Assembly: GCA_014155875.1 (NCBI GenBank)
Contig: JACEFZ010013518.1
Location: 124,001 to 188,000, forward strand
DNA: 64,000 bases
Direction of reading: 5' to 3'
Source of the DNA: Cepaea nemoralis
Lineage: Eukaryota; Mollusca; Gastropoda; Stylommatophora; Helicidae
Part shown: piece by piece, positions 21,323 to 34,010 of the stretch
Numbering within the stretch: the first letter of the stretch is position 1
Layout: each line of letters begins with the position of its first letter
Program-made: the position numbers and the translations under genes
The notes under the pieces: model-generated
The model's database searches: none
Told to the model about the DNA's origin: nothing
What the model saw: only the letters and a program-made list of their open reading frames with translations

Positions 21323-21702
21323 TTTCCTCTGTAACTCGTCCGCTGTTGTTACAGTCATGTCTACACAAGAAATATGTAAGTACATTGAAATATTTAAAAG
21401 CTCATCGAGACACCCAATTAGCTTAATGTGGAGATTTGTCTTTGTAGGCCGTTACCCAGCCTGCAATGGCAAATCATATCTCAGACTTAAAGAAAACGTT
21501 AGTTGTTTTATGTTCTACCTGTCCGTAAGTGCATATTGGGTGACAGAGGCAGTTTCATTCTCTCTGAATAACAATTCAATCTGTAATGTTCTGTTACGAT
21601 AAGGAACAGGTTCACATATTTAGTTCAATCAGGATACGACAGTTATCCTCATGTCTGTTGAGTTTCACGAGTGACCTGATATTTGTTTAAAAAAATTAGT
21701 TG
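21323..21702. other. Unassigned
   Basis: No exon is supported. An upstream 5' UTR exon of the CUB-mucin gene could lie here or further left, but I cannot identify one. Confidence 0.4.
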
Positions 21703-21935
21703 AATATCCTTAACAGGACGTTGCAGTCAAAGCCATGATTTTTTGGTAAGTTTACGTTCAGTAGTTTGCCATTAATTTCTGAACGACCGGAACTTATACC
21801 ATTGTATAAACGCCAAATCAAGGCGGTCTGCTGGCAAATCTCCGGCAGCTGTATTTCGAACGGAGTATGCGGGATTTCGAATTGCATCCGTAACTCCATC
21901 ACCACAAAGCTGGTGACCTGATAAGGGTCTTAATG
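21703..21935 (-). repeat. SINE-A copy
   Basis: On + it starts with ATATCCTTAACAGGACGTTG (3' end), then TTCAGTAGTTTGCCATT, GCGGTCTGCTGGCAAATC, and GTATTTCGAACGGAG plus TGCGGGATTTCGAA (B-box side). It sits about 60 bases before the first coding-side exon of the CUB-mucin gene. Confidence 0.8.
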
Positions 21936-21994
21936 AATAATTTGAAACGATCATATCTGGGAAATGTAATCTGTAATTATTGTTTTGTTTTCAG

Positions 21995-22116
21995 ACTGGT
22001 TGATACAAACAAGATAAAGAATTTCATCTGATGTCATGGCGATACTGAGACATCCTTCTTCATTGCTGCTGATTACCGTGGTGCTGTTTGTTGCAGTTGG
22101 TGACATTACAGCCCAG
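21995..22116 (+). CDS. CUB-mucin gene exon 1: 5' UTR end and signal peptide
   Basis: The ATG at 22036 opens a 27-codon stretch reading MAILRHPSS, then a hydrophobic core LLLITVVLFVAVG, then DITAQ. This is a typical secretory signal peptide with a likely cut just after the small residues. The frame runs to CAG at 22116, followed by GTGTGT as a slightly weak donor, phase 0, which fits the phase-0 start of exon 2. An AG preceded by a T-rich tract (TTGTTTTGTTTTCAG, ending 21994) suggests that this exon starts at 21995 and that a non-coding exon lies upstream. The out-of-frame ATG at 22031 reaches a stop after five codons. No promoter is visible. Confidence is lower than for the CUB exons because there is no conserved domain here. 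Confidence 0.72.
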
Positions 22117-22226
22117 GTGTGTGGAGTGTCCAGTCAGCTTCTTTGTTTAAGTTTCGTTAAACTCATAACATAATATTATGTCGGATATAATGTAAAGATA
22201 TTTATTTTTTGCTGTGTGATTAATTA

Positions 22227-22268
<42 letters not shown>

Positions 22269-22270
22269 AT
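22117..22270. repeat. Intron 1 start with (TGTC)n
   Basis: About 12 TGTC units at 22228-22264, followed by a diverged CTGTCTGTCCATC-type tract that continues to about 22485. Confidence 0.85.
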
Positions 22271-23269
22271 ATATGTCTGTTTGCCTGTCTGTCCATCTGT
22301 CCATCCGTCTATTTATCTGTTTATCTACCACCAACCTATCTACCTATCTGTTTACATTCCAACCAACCAAGCTAACTACCTACGTAATTTTCTATCCACC
22401 TGCCTATTTACCTACAACTACCTACCTACCTGTCTGTCAGTCAGTATGTCTGTTCCTGTCTCTCTGTCTGTCCATCTATCCATCTCAGCATTAATTAAGT
22501 CTCTTGAAAAGGCAACACCACGCCATTAATATTTAGGAACTTAAAGGTCACGGAAGTAGCCATCAGGGAAGCCAGATTTCTTAATGCGACCGACCAAAAT
22601 AACAAACAATAGACTATTATTCGCGACTGGACAATCACTATCAAGCGCCAGTACCACACAAGTGTTAACGGTCTGATGAAATTAAGAACTGCTAATGTTA
22701 CATATCTAGAGTTAAAAAACATGGCGACTCCAAGTAACGTCATCAGTTTCTCCTACGAAATATGCAGACATGGGTTATGATCACCAACCACCATAACTGA
22801 CATTGATATATTTGGTGTTACTAATGAGAACCATGGTCGGAAACTAATCGCTCAATCTCTTTAAGAAACATAATTGAGCCCCAACAAATGGGCACGGTGA
22901 TGTTTGTGGCCAGGGAGTGGGGTGAGAGATGACTGAGTGGCTGTAGAGGTGAGTCGTCCGCCTCCAACTTGAGCAGGCGGTGAACGTATCGGAATGGTAT
23001 TTCTTTTTTCAAGAAACGAATCCAGTTTAAAAAATTAAAGGACACTTTTACACATTTCAAGAATCAATGGTCATATGGTGCTAATCCCATGTCTCAAAGA
23101 GCACTCGGCATTTGGTGGGTGATATGATCAGTTTCACGTCGGAGATCTCGTGGGTAACATATAACCTCCGAAACGCGGATAGTGGATCGGTCGGCTGTCC
23201 TTCTCCGATAAGACCGAGGAATTAGTTAGATCCGTCTGCAGGCTGATCATGTAAGATATCTCGGTATAT
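22271..23269. other. Intron 1 DNA: TCTG/ACCT-rich tail, tRNA-like scrap, otherwise unassigned
   Basis: To 22485 there is degenerate tetranucleotide sequence. At 22920-22995, GACTGAGTGGCTGTAGAGG and AGCAGGCGGTGAACG resemble a decayed tRNA-derived SINE head. Nothing else is recognisable. Confidence 0.4.
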
Positions 23270-23735
23270 TTGAAATAAAGAATCAGATTCGCTGGGCTGG
23301 TCAGGTTCGTATGCCAGATTACGGGCTCCCTAAACGAATTTTTACGGTGAACTGCATTGTGGTAAACGCTCCGAAGGCGGCTAGAGTAAACTCTTTAAAC
23401 ATACTACAAAAATATTGCTCAAAGCTTTTGGAATTCATCACGACACTTGGGGGACTGCTAACAAGACCGAAATCGTGGCGTGCATCATTACGCAAGGGTG
23501 TAGTCACCTGTGAAGCAAACAAGACTGCAAGAACTGCGAAAAAAAGTCTGGACAGAAAAACCACTGCAGGAGAACCTCCTCCTGGAACGTCATGCATTCT
23601 TTGCTCACATTGTCTAATAACATTTCGAGCCAAAATAGGCTTTACCAGCCATCTTAGAATTCACGACTGCAAACTTTCAACCCCTCTAGATGAAATGCAT
23701 AATCATCATCATTCTTGATGGACAAACACCAGGAC
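23270..23735 (+). mobile_element. LINE 3' end with C-terminal C2H2 zinc finger
   Basis: The + frame reads MPDYGLPKRIF (near 23311), a serine/lysine-rich linker, GVVTCEANKTA, and then a single finger: CSHCLITFRAKIGFTSHLRIH (about 23595-23665), with the Cys pair and the two His correctly spaced. A C2H2 finger at the very C-terminus of ORF2 is known for some EN-RT LINEs whose proteins share the 'RMPDxRLPK' block. The 3' end carries CATCATCATTCTTGATGG. Frames before 23311 are decayed and no palm is present. Confidence 0.75.
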
Positions 23736-24265
23736 GTCGGATAACCCTTGGGTGACATACATCCTTTTCAGACACAGGAATTGTGGATTAGTCGACTGCG
23801 CTTCTCCGTTAGGCCTATACTACCTACACCTATACTTGTGTATGGAGGTGAAGCGTGGACAATAAGCAGTCAAGCTGAAAAACAGCTGATGGCTGTGAAA
23901 ATGTTGTTTCTGGGGAATATGCAAAGAATACCATGGACAGACAGAAAAACCAATGAACAAGTGCTTCAAGAAACAAATGAAGATCATAAACTGATTAGAG
24001 TCATTAGACGTAGACAGTCAAATTATTTTGGGCATGTTATGAGAAGAAATGAATTGGAGAACTTGATTACGACTGGCAAGATCGAAGGGAAGAAACCAAG
24101 GGGAAGACCGAGAAGTAAATACTCGGATGGCTTGGCCACGTGGCGTGGTCAAGACAGGAACATGGAGCTGATCCACGACTCTTGCGATCGAGTGAGATGG
24201 TAGAACATGACTGCCCACGCTTATTGGCATGGCACATGATGGATGGATGGTTTGCAGACCGAACG
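23736..24265 (+). mobile_element. LINE C-terminal region
   Basis: The + frame 23748-24203 contains GGEAWTISSQAEKQLMAVKM, then DRKTNEQVLQ, then NYFGHVMRRNELENLITTGK and KPRGRPRSK. It is the same family as the minus-strand element at 2140-2740, including its 3' end (TGGCATGGCACATGATG). The copy is 5' truncated just before the thumb and lies directly after the zinc-finger LINE end. Confidence 0.78.
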
Positions 24266-24351
24266 TGTCAAACATCCCTTGGCATATTGGCTGAACATGT
24301 CAAACATCCCTCAGCATATTTGAAATTGAAAATACTACCGCCAATAGGCTG
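24266..24351. other. Unassigned spacer
   Basis: It contains two copies of CATCCCT(T/C)(G/A)GCATATT (about 24277 and 24307), and nothing else. Confidence 0.4.
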
Positions 24352-24447
24352 TTAGTTAGTTAGTTAGTCGACAGATCATCCTCATTGCACATCGAACCAT
24401 TCATTTCATAAGTACTCGGATCCCCTCCTCAGCTAATCCCGCAGCGT

Positions 24448-25455
24448 TTAGCGGCTAACGACGCCAGTTCTGTGTTGGTTTATCAATCTTCTTTGGATTC
24501 CTGCGTAGTGTTCTTGTTTGGCCACCCCTCTTTTAATGTGCTGTTCTCGCAGTCTGGCCATGGTTGTAGATTCACAGTCATCACTTGGTTCACGCAAAAG
24601 TCTTACTTCTCGTAGAGCATTCAGAATGTCAGCCTGGTCCATGGCGCGTCCGCCCTCCACAGTAGCCTCACCTGCGAGCTTGTCAGCCCGCTCATTTCCT
24701 TGTACTCCCGCATGCCCTGGCACGAAGATGAAACTAATCTTTGCCAGGCGAGACCGCTCCAGAGGCAGCAACCATTCTCTTCGGATCGACCCCTCCTCTA
24801 TCCTCTTGATCATGTTCATTGAGTCGCTAAGGAAACATGCCCTAGTGAATGTCTGTGTCTCGAGCCATGTTATTGCTTTACTTACTGCCATGACTTCCAT
24901 AGTCAGGCTACTTGTGGTTTCAGTGAAAGCACCAGAGTCCTCCTTCACAATTCTCCCTCCGGCCCGAGCCGTAAAGGCCCATGAGCTTCTCACATGTCGG
25001 ACGACCGACCCATCTGTGTAGATGACAGCATCACCGTCTAGCGAATTCTCGAAAATCAACGCTTGTACTTCAGCCTCCACAGCAGCCGGATTTTCTTGTC
25101 TGCATTTTCTATCTAGTTGGATGCAAACTGAAAAGGATGTGCAGAAATCTGTTGGCACTTGTACCCACTCCTCGCCAGGTTCTAAGTCCTCAAGTGAACA
25201 CACCTGTTGAAGAATGTCTTCGGCTTGACCCATCCACGACCGTCCTCTTTTTAACCTGCTGCCCTTCACCTTCATAATTTCACTATGCAGTGGATGTTGT
25301 GTGTTTGCGTTAACTCTGAGGTAGTCGCGTGCTCTGCAAACTTGTATTCTGTCTTCAATGGTTGGAAAATCAAGAAGGTAGCGCATCGCCCTGCAAGCTG
25401 TATCTCTTGTACATCCAAGAATAATGCGCATAGCTTCATTCTGTATCCTTTCCAT
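24448..25455 (-). pseudogene. I-group LINE: thumb and RNase H open segment
   Basis: The longest open piece of this LINE (335 codons) starts at MERIQNEAMRIILGCTRDT, a motif that follows the RT thumb, and goes on through a linker (RPL-type HSEIMKVKG, SWMGQAEDIL) into RNase H. The four acidic positions are D in YTDGS, E in TMEV, D in LSDSMN and D in ERADKLA; the GHAGVQGN loop supplies the His. It ends at a TAA that replaces the Tyr codon present in the sister copy at 7585-8273, so the last 30 or so residues are lost. Confidence 0.85.
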
Positions 25456-25482
25456 CCTTTCTATCTGCTTACTGGCTGAGAG

Positions 25483-26079
25483 TCAGGATTGCCATTGCAT
25501 ACTCAAAACAGACATGACCAGCCCCTCGTACAGAAGACATAGATGGCGCTGCTCACAGTTTGCTGCCGCCATCACCCGCATCGCAGCCAAACCCCGCTTG
25601 GCCTTTGTTATCACCTGGTCTATGTGCTCATTATAAGCAAGGCTTCGATCAAACCGTATCCCCAGGTATTTCATTGCCTGCGTTCTTTCCATCGTCTCAG
25701 AACACAGCTTTACAGTTGGTGTTGGAGTGTTGACAATATGATTATTCAACGAGAACCAAGTCACTGTTGCCTTTGTTGGGTTGACCATTGCCCCAGCTTC
25801 ATCACACCAAGTACTTATGCGATTGAGTTCGGTTTGTAGTTCCACAGCAACCTGCTCTCTATCCTTACCCTGACGATACACTAAAACATCATCGGCATAT
25901 GACAATGTCCTGCCAGGTCCAGTGATCTGCTCACTGGTGATTCTCACTGTGTAGGCGTTGAACAGTACCGGAGATAATGGTGATCCCTGTGGTAGGCCAG
26001 GATATATTGTTGTTGGTTCCGAAGTCCAACTGCCACATCTAAAACTACTTTCCGTTGGAAGAGGGCTGCAGCGATCCAA
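25483..26079 (-). pseudogene. I-group LINE: RT palm segment
   Basis: This open segment of 198 codons has WTSEPTTIYPGLPQGSPLSP, the catalytic LSYADDVLVYRQG and the primer-grip-side MKYLGIRFDRSLAYNEHI. All are palm motifs B, C and D/E of non-LTR reverse transcriptases. It is separated by frame changes from the finger part upstream and from the RNase H part downstream. Confidence 0.85.
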
Positions 26080-27239
26080 CTAAGGAGGAATGGACTTACT
26101 TTTAGTTCAAGAAGCTGAAAGCATTAAACAATCCAATGGTACTCTGTTGTACGCGTCCTCAAGATCAATCGCTGCAGCAAAGGTTTCAATGCCTGAGTGG
26201 AAACCTTCATAGACATCATGGGAAAAAACTGCTGCATTGGTCCAGGTTTCTCTTTTTGGACGGTACCCACCCAGGGTAGGTGGGAAAACACCTTGCCTCT
26301 TTAGCTGGCTTGATATTTTCCTGGCAGTTACCTTCTCCAGCAGCTTGCCTATTGTATTCTGCATGGTTATAATTCGATATGCCTGAATGTGGTTGTGGTC
26401 TTTGTCAGGCTTCGGCAAGGGAATCAGATAGCTGTGTAACCATTCATCCTTGATGCTAGCACTCCCTATACTGTTGTTGTTACATGTCTGCTAGTCTCTC
26501 TAGCTCATTGTCGGTACACTTATTGATGTCGTCGTATCTTATGCCATCAGGCCCTGGAGCGCTGTTTTTTGATCGTCGAAGCACAGTCTTGATTTCTTTC
26601 ACTTTCACTGTGTCTTCATCCGAAGTCTTCTGGGCCCTGCACCTGTCTGAGGTGACCTCCTTGGCCAGATTTTGGCCTCCCATGTCTGTCTGGTTGCTCT
26701 GCTCTAGATAGCGTTCAGAGAGGGCTTTGCCCTTGTCCTCGTCAGTCCTCTGCCAGATGAGGTCAGCACCTTGGAAGTCAGAAATGCTCTTATTCTTGAC
26801 TACACCACTCATGCTTTTATGTAGCCGCTAGAACAATTTCAGTGACTTGTCTGTGCTTACTCTTTGACACACCTCTGCCCATTTTTTTACCAGGTTGTTA
26901 AAATAGCTTACTTTTGTGTGCAGATCTCTTTCTAAGTGCATGCAGGGACTAGGATGACCAGCTCTGTTCTTCTTGGCATTCTGCCATCTCCTTACAGCAC
27001 TACGCTTATCCACCCAAGCCTTCTCCACATCGAAATTCCACCAAGGTGGCTGCTCCCAGCTCTTTTTCCTGCCTTGAAGCTTTCTGCGCTTGTCACGTCT
27101 TATTTTACTCACCACATCTTGCCCTGTACTGTCATACTGGAATGTCTTTACCTTAAGCTTGTGCTGCCTGGTTCTGCCTTTCTCCACCAATATGCTGCAA
27201 GGGTGGTGGTCGCTGCCGTGGTGTCCTAGGACACCCCAT

Positions 27240-27974
27240 CTACACACTGTAGTTAGTGAAGGTGAAACCGGCGCCAGATCTGTCCTCATCGCCTGGACGG
27301 CTTGCTGTCCTGGTGACACAGCCACCGTTGATACAAACCAGGTCAATGGTTTCAAGTGCAGTCTCGAGCTCCTCCCCCTGTGTGTTGGAGGAAATGTTTC
27401 CCCATGATCTGCCTTTAGTGTTGAAATCGCCACAGAAAATAACATTTCCCTCGTGGCCTAATATGCCACTTAAGCACTGCCACTTCTGGTAATCCATACT
27501 CGCGTTGCGGGCATAAACATTAACCAACACGAATGGTATACTGGATTGAACTCTCAACTCCTGTATTTGTATATCGTCACTGTCCCAACTGGACATGTCT
27601 AGCTCTGACGCCACCATGCTGTCGCGAACGAGAATCGCCATTCCCAGATGTCGTCTGTTGTAGAAACATTTGAAGCCGGCAATTTGGAGTAGCTGATCGC
27701 CCAGTCTCGTCTCCTGGAGCGCTACAATGTCGTTCTTGTAGGCCAGGGTTTCTAAAATAGGACCCCGTTCTTTTACGCGGGCGCAGTTCCAATACAGAAT
27801 ACTGATATTCTTGATTCCTAGACGGTGACACTTGAGTCTAAAACGTCTTAAACCACCACGCTTACCTTGTCTCTTTCTGTCTGCCCGGCGCCCACGCCGC
27901 CTCGTTAGGTTGACTGCTGACCGCTCGGAGAACACATGTTGTTCCGCCATGTTGAATAACCGAAAACAACACAA
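27240..27974 (-). pseudogene. I-group LINE: endonuclease segment
   Basis: This open segment of 244 codons has a basic N-terminus rich in Arg and Lys, then an APE-type endonuclease: SILYWNCARV, the catalytic Glu in LQETRLGD, FVLVNVYARN, and GNVIFCGDFN with the catalytic Asp/Asn pair. The final SDHHP motif has been pushed into the next frame by a frameshift near 27245. The ATG choice at 27949 (MAEQHVF) is more likely the true start than the earlier in-frame ATG. Confidence 0.85.
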
Positions 27975-28194
27975 ATCACACAGGCTGCGAAGAATTCACT
28001 CAAGGATTGCTTCGCTCGATGCACGAAACTCCGTAGCATCCGCGCAGATCTTGAGTAGAAACTCCTGGTTTTACACCCTGGCACACATATTACACGCAAG
28101 AGATGAATAAATCCATCTCCTATGCGAAAAAGTAACGATCACACAACTACCCGACCGTCCGTCGCCATCTAGCAACATTTCAAAATTATAAAAC

Positions 28195-28605
28195 CTACCC
28201 ACCTGCTCTGTGTCGAAGCGGTTACGAATGCAACTTGTAATCCCGCCTTCCGAGTTCGAAACACAGCTGTGGCGCGATTTTGAAGCAGACCGCCTTGTGT
28301 TGGTTTCATACAATGGTATAAATGCCAGTCGTTCAGAAAAGCCCGGGAAGGTTAACCGTGTCAACAAATTCCTGAAGAAGCCGGATATGTCGTCTGAAAG
28401 GAGAAAATTTCGCAGCTCTGCTATAAACACGTCCCCAAATTACGTCCCCAAAATAAAAACAATAAAAACAATCCGGATGAACACAGAAGAAGAGGAAGAA
28501 GTTCAGAAAACAATGGCAAACTACTGAACTTGCCAAGAAGTCACAGCCACCAAACAATGCTGGGGTTGACTGCGGAGTCATGTAAAGGATATGAAGCTAA
28601 GATTG
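28195..28605 (+). repeat. SINE-A copy split by a 160-bp insertion
   Basis: The head is CTCTGTGTCGAAGCGGTTAC and the B-box-like part is CCGAGTTCGAAACACAGCTG. The body GACCGCCTTGTGTTGG and AATGCCAGTCGTTCAGAAAA runs to 28340 and resumes at 28501 with GTTCAGAAAACAATGGCAAA. It ends with CATGTAAAGGATATGAAG. Confidence 0.85.
28341..28500 (+). mobile_element. 160-bp insertion with 10-bp target duplication
   Basis: GTTCAGAAAA at 28331-28340 and 28501-28510 flank the insert exactly where other SINE-A copies are continuous. The insert begins GCCCGGGAAGG and ends in an AAG/GAA-rich tail (GAAGAAGAGGAAGAA), so it looks like a retroposed short sequence or LINE 3' end. Its family is not recognised. Confidence 0.8.
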
Positions 28606-28876
28606 TTTTGCTTGTTCATTGATAAGGACTTCAGTGGAAAGGTTGGTATATATCTGTGTGTGTTATTGCATTGGTCGAGTTCCTACATCTCTGTTGTGTT
28701 GGAGGGCTGGGTGTCAGGACAGCAGCAGCCAGCCCCTTGGTCCCGATACCACAGAGAGTAGGAAACGGCTCAGGTTGCTGTAGCTCCCAACAGGAATACC
28801 CCTACAACACACATCTCCATATGGATATAGAGCCTTTGACAGACACGCTAAGGTGTGAAACAGTAGGACTTTGTGC
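28606..28876. other. Intron 1, unassigned
   Basis: No exon or repeat recognised. Confidence 0.45.
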
Positions 28877-29042
28877 ATAGTATACCTGTGCGGGCTGTTG
28901 GTTTGTCGAGACTCCTGTCTGTTCCGCTTTTCACATGGGGCAGTGAGGAGCATTTTGTGTAATACTGACTGGCACAGAAACGCAGCATAAGGGGGCGTCC
29001 CTTGTCGTGAAGTTGGAACCGCGACTAACTAACTGGCTAATT
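28877..29042 (+). repeat. Interspersed repeat E, copy 2
   Basis: Matches the reverse complement of 9580-9745: CATAGTATACCTGTGCGGGC, TTGGTTTGTCGAGACTCC, and AACCGCGACTAACTAACTGG at the far end. Confidence 0.65.
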
Positions 29043-29686
29043 AGGACTCTACATATTCAAACACACGACATATTGAGATGATGAGGCAGTCAGTTAACTT
29101 CTTAACGCCTTTCAGTCCCAAATAATTGGGATGCCATTCTGAAGATTGACTGGCATTCATTTTGTTGAGAACGGGTCGACCCCAGAAACGATAATGTACC
29201 CCTGAACCGGTTAAGATCGAATCCAGAAAACTGCTTTCGCAGATAAGCACACTAATACTGCAACAGGCCGCTTGTGTTTAGTTAGTTTTGGAAAACTCCG
29301 CCACGGAGCAACCCCGATGTGAGGCTTCCGATCACCACAAGTGTTCTCCCGTAGCCGAATGTTTCGACCCCTTTGCCTGCTTGACGCTCTCAGTGGACGG
29401 GCCCGCCAGGAGCATGACTCCAACGCGTTTTTCTCCTGGTGTGTGTTCGCATATCCACCCTCGAGACGTTTCTAATATACAACTTATTCCACACTGACAC
29501 CGCTATGCGATGTCTGCCCTAGAAGTAACCCTGCCCTCGGGGAGGCGAGCATTGTACATTGTGAATCTATCGGGAACATTCAAACAACGACAGTGGTCAC
29601 CTGATACGCTAGATTTCATTACTGTGCTCAACCAAAATGTAATACAAGTTACATAATTATATTGCTTTTTCTCCCGTCTTTTGCAG
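29043..29686. other. Intron 1 end, unassigned
   Basis: Nothing recognised until the acceptor of exon 2 (CTCCCGTCTTTTGCAG, ending 29686). Confidence 0.5.
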
Positions 29687-29871
29687 CATTCAGAAGCCTG
29701 CTACACGTTGTGTGATCCGACAACACCCGATGTTATACACGTGGGGCCTGATGATATCCCGTTCAGAATTGACAGCCCAAACTTTGGCACCAATAACTAC
29801 AGTAACAACGCCAATTGCTCATTTACTCTGCAATCTGGCTCCCAGCCGTTGGTTCTAACGTTTTACTACAG
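29687..29871 (+). CDS. CUB-mucin gene exon 2: N-terminal half of CUB domain 1
   Basis: It starts in phase 0 right after TTTTGCAG and ends with two bases of a codon before GTAAGT, a perfect donor. The product begins HSEACYTLCDPTT and goes on through PFRIDSPNFGTNNYSNN, NCSFTLQ and PLVLTFYY. This is the first half of a CUB domain: the first cysteine, the 'SPNFGxxxYxNN' turn, the second cysteine and the 'LxLxFxx' strand. N-C-S is a potential N-glycosylation site. CUB domains are extracellular beta-sandwiches that bind proteins or sugars. The exon corresponds position for position to exon 5 and both end in phase 2. Two extra cysteines near the start (ACYTLC) are unusual for the family. Confidence 0.92.
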
Positions 29872-30041
29872 GTAAGTTTTGGACTGTGCATCCTGTAGTT
29901 ATTGCTATATGCGAGTGTCTATACATGTGCGAGTAAGTGTTGAACTCTGCACATCATGTAATTAATTATGTACCTGTGTGTCTATATGTGAACGTGTGTT
30001 GGAATATGTATGTACAACATGTAATTACTTCTCTATCTCAA
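29872..30041. other. Intron 2 start, unassigned
   Basis: TGTGTG/TATATG-rich DNA. The phrase CATGTAATTA recurs at about 29954 and 30018. Confidence 0.4.
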
Positions 30042-30292
30042 TGTCTACTATGATGTCAAAGGGGACACCGTTAAACAATGGTGCTGTACCGTCGATGCCT
30101 GCTTCCAATGTAGGCACTTCCAGTGACACTCATAGCAATCCCTCGCTGGACGGTAATCTACAACCCTATGAGTGGAACCGTCAACTTCAGCAGCTAATGC
30201 GATACAATCCTGCAGCCCTGCACCAAGCATTCATGATATCACTCCAGCAAAGACATTTTCCTGCCCCCTCTAACAGCCTTAACTATTTCTAA
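30042..30292 (+). CDS. Small unassigned ORF in intron 2
   Basis: An ATG at 30042 opens 83 codons with a complex, protein-like composition: MSTMMSKGTPLNNG, a Ser/Asn-rich middle, then LQPYEWNRQLQQLMRYNPAA and a Gln/His-rich end LQQRHFPAPSN. The stop TAA overlaps AATAAAG, a possible polyadenylation signal (30292-30297). I do not recognise a family. It could be the last coding exon of a retroposed gene, the end of a transposon ORF, or chance. No splice sites link it to the CUB exons. Confidence 0.3.
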
Positions 30293-31078
30293 ATAAAGTT
30301 TCAAAGGAAATGGATCCCGGACAATCCCCCATTTCCTGCCATGTAGCTGATTGCTGGCTCGTCTATTCAGCCACAGTGACAGAAGTAAGCAGGAACATGT
30401 ATCACATGAAAATAGCAAACAAGCTAATGTCCTTGCCATTCTTCAGTGTTTATTATTCACAATTATCGCAGCACTGAATATTACTCACTGCCGACCGATG
30501 CGGGCTGGCATGCGCTAAGAATGTACCTATCTAACCAATGTTCAATACCGAAGTACAGTTCTTATAATTATCGCTATCACCAACTTACGGTCACTTGCCC
30601 TTGACATCGGGCATGGGGCATTCTCAACTGCCGTCAACTCGGCACGCGGTAATAGAGCTTGAATCGCTGTGCAATTAGCCGCTCAGGTTGGGCGACATAC
30701 TTTTGCCTCAGGCTGAAGTGTCGTTCCAATCTTGGAGTAATGTCAACTTCATGTCGCTTGGCTTCTGTACTTGTTTTTCCCACTGTCCCAGACGCGGGCC
30801 CTGGCTAGACTGATTCTGTCCAGCCGTGTCCTCTCCGTGGACTACACAACTCCTGTCACGTGATACGCAACTTCTCGGACTGACTTCCCTTTGGTCTTCA
30901 TCATCATCATCCGTTGCTCACCGACTTCCCTCAACTTAGTCGTGTATATTTATATATTTACTCTTCTATGGTAAAAATGTTCTTACTCTATCAGTTTACC
31001 GCTGTGCTACCTCATATCGGTCCATGGCATCTAGACTTGTTTTAGTATGTGCTATTAAATTTAGCTTCAATTATTACG
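30293..31078. other. Intron 2, unassigned
   Basis: No gene or repeat recognised. Confidence 0.45.
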
Positions 31079-31223
31079 TATACTGTGTAGGGGCAGGGGG
31101 AATGTTTAGGGAGGCAGTACGAAAGGGGGGAATGACGTTCTAATAATATGTTGAGGGGGGGGGATGACGTCCTAAAAATATGGTGAAGGGGGGCACGGGT
31201 CAAAAAAGGTTGCGAACCACTGT
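31079..31223 (-). mobile_element. Possible hAT-type terminus
   Basis: Read on the minus strand from 31223, the sequence starts CAGTGGTTCGCAACC, followed by a T-run and GACCCGTGCCCCCC. A CAGTGGTTC(T/G)CAACC start followed by a run of T and then G/C-rich DNA is typical of non-autonomous hAT elements. The other end and an 8-bp target duplication were not found, so this is tentative. It marks the point where the LINE to its right stops. Confidence 0.4.
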
Positions 31224-33722
<2,499 letters not shown>

Positions 33723-33725
<3 letters not shown>

Positions 33726-33869
33726 AACACGGTTGAACTCTAGGTGCACATTGCCAGGTAAACAGATTATGTCATTTCCAGTGCAGTTCGCTATCAACAT
33801 CACTAGTGCTCTCGCCCTCACGGATATATCACCTTGATACACCTGAGGTGAACTTAACATGACAACTTT
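33723..33869. other. Intron 2, unassigned
   Basis: Nothing recognised. Confidence 0.4.
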
Positions 33870-34010
33870 GAGTTAGCGGCCCCTAGATATGTAGCAGACG
33901 TCTGCGTGATCGGAAGGATAAGAGAGCTCGCTTTCACGCTTCCGGTGCGCTAATGATAAGGTAGGAGGTTTAACCCCTACACCGGCATGAAGTTGGACTT
34001 GGACGTGCTT
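33870..34010 (+). repeat. SINE-B copy
   Basis: GTGCGCTAATGATAAGGTAG and GGAGGTTTAACCCCTACACCGG (B-box-like) match GTGTGCTAATGGCGAGGTAG and CAGGTTCAACCCCTGCACCGG at 61436-61480. Confidence 0.65.

Larger units (their letters stand above)
24352..28180 (-). mobile_element. I-group LINE, near full length, inactive
   Basis: Minus-strand order: an Arg-rich N-terminus (about 27830-27950), an AP-like endonuclease (WNCARVKERGP, LQETRL, VYARN, FCGDFN, HHGSDHHP; 27190-27800), RT fingers (NSAPGPDGIRYDD, about 26545), GYRPKRET (about 26265), PGLPQGSPLSPVLFN (about 25990), catalytic YADD (about 25890), and a RNase H domain with YTDGS, MEV, SDS and ADKLA (24650-25040). It ends in a (CTAA)n tail at 24352-24370. 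The RNase H places it in the I group. A separate gag-like ORF1 is not seen. Breaks: a frameshift near 27245, an in-frame TAG at 26828-26830, frame changes between 26480 and 26418 and between 26107 and 26079 and near 25480, and a TAA near the C-terminus (about 24446). The right limit is judged from the start of SINE-A. Confidence 0.9.
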
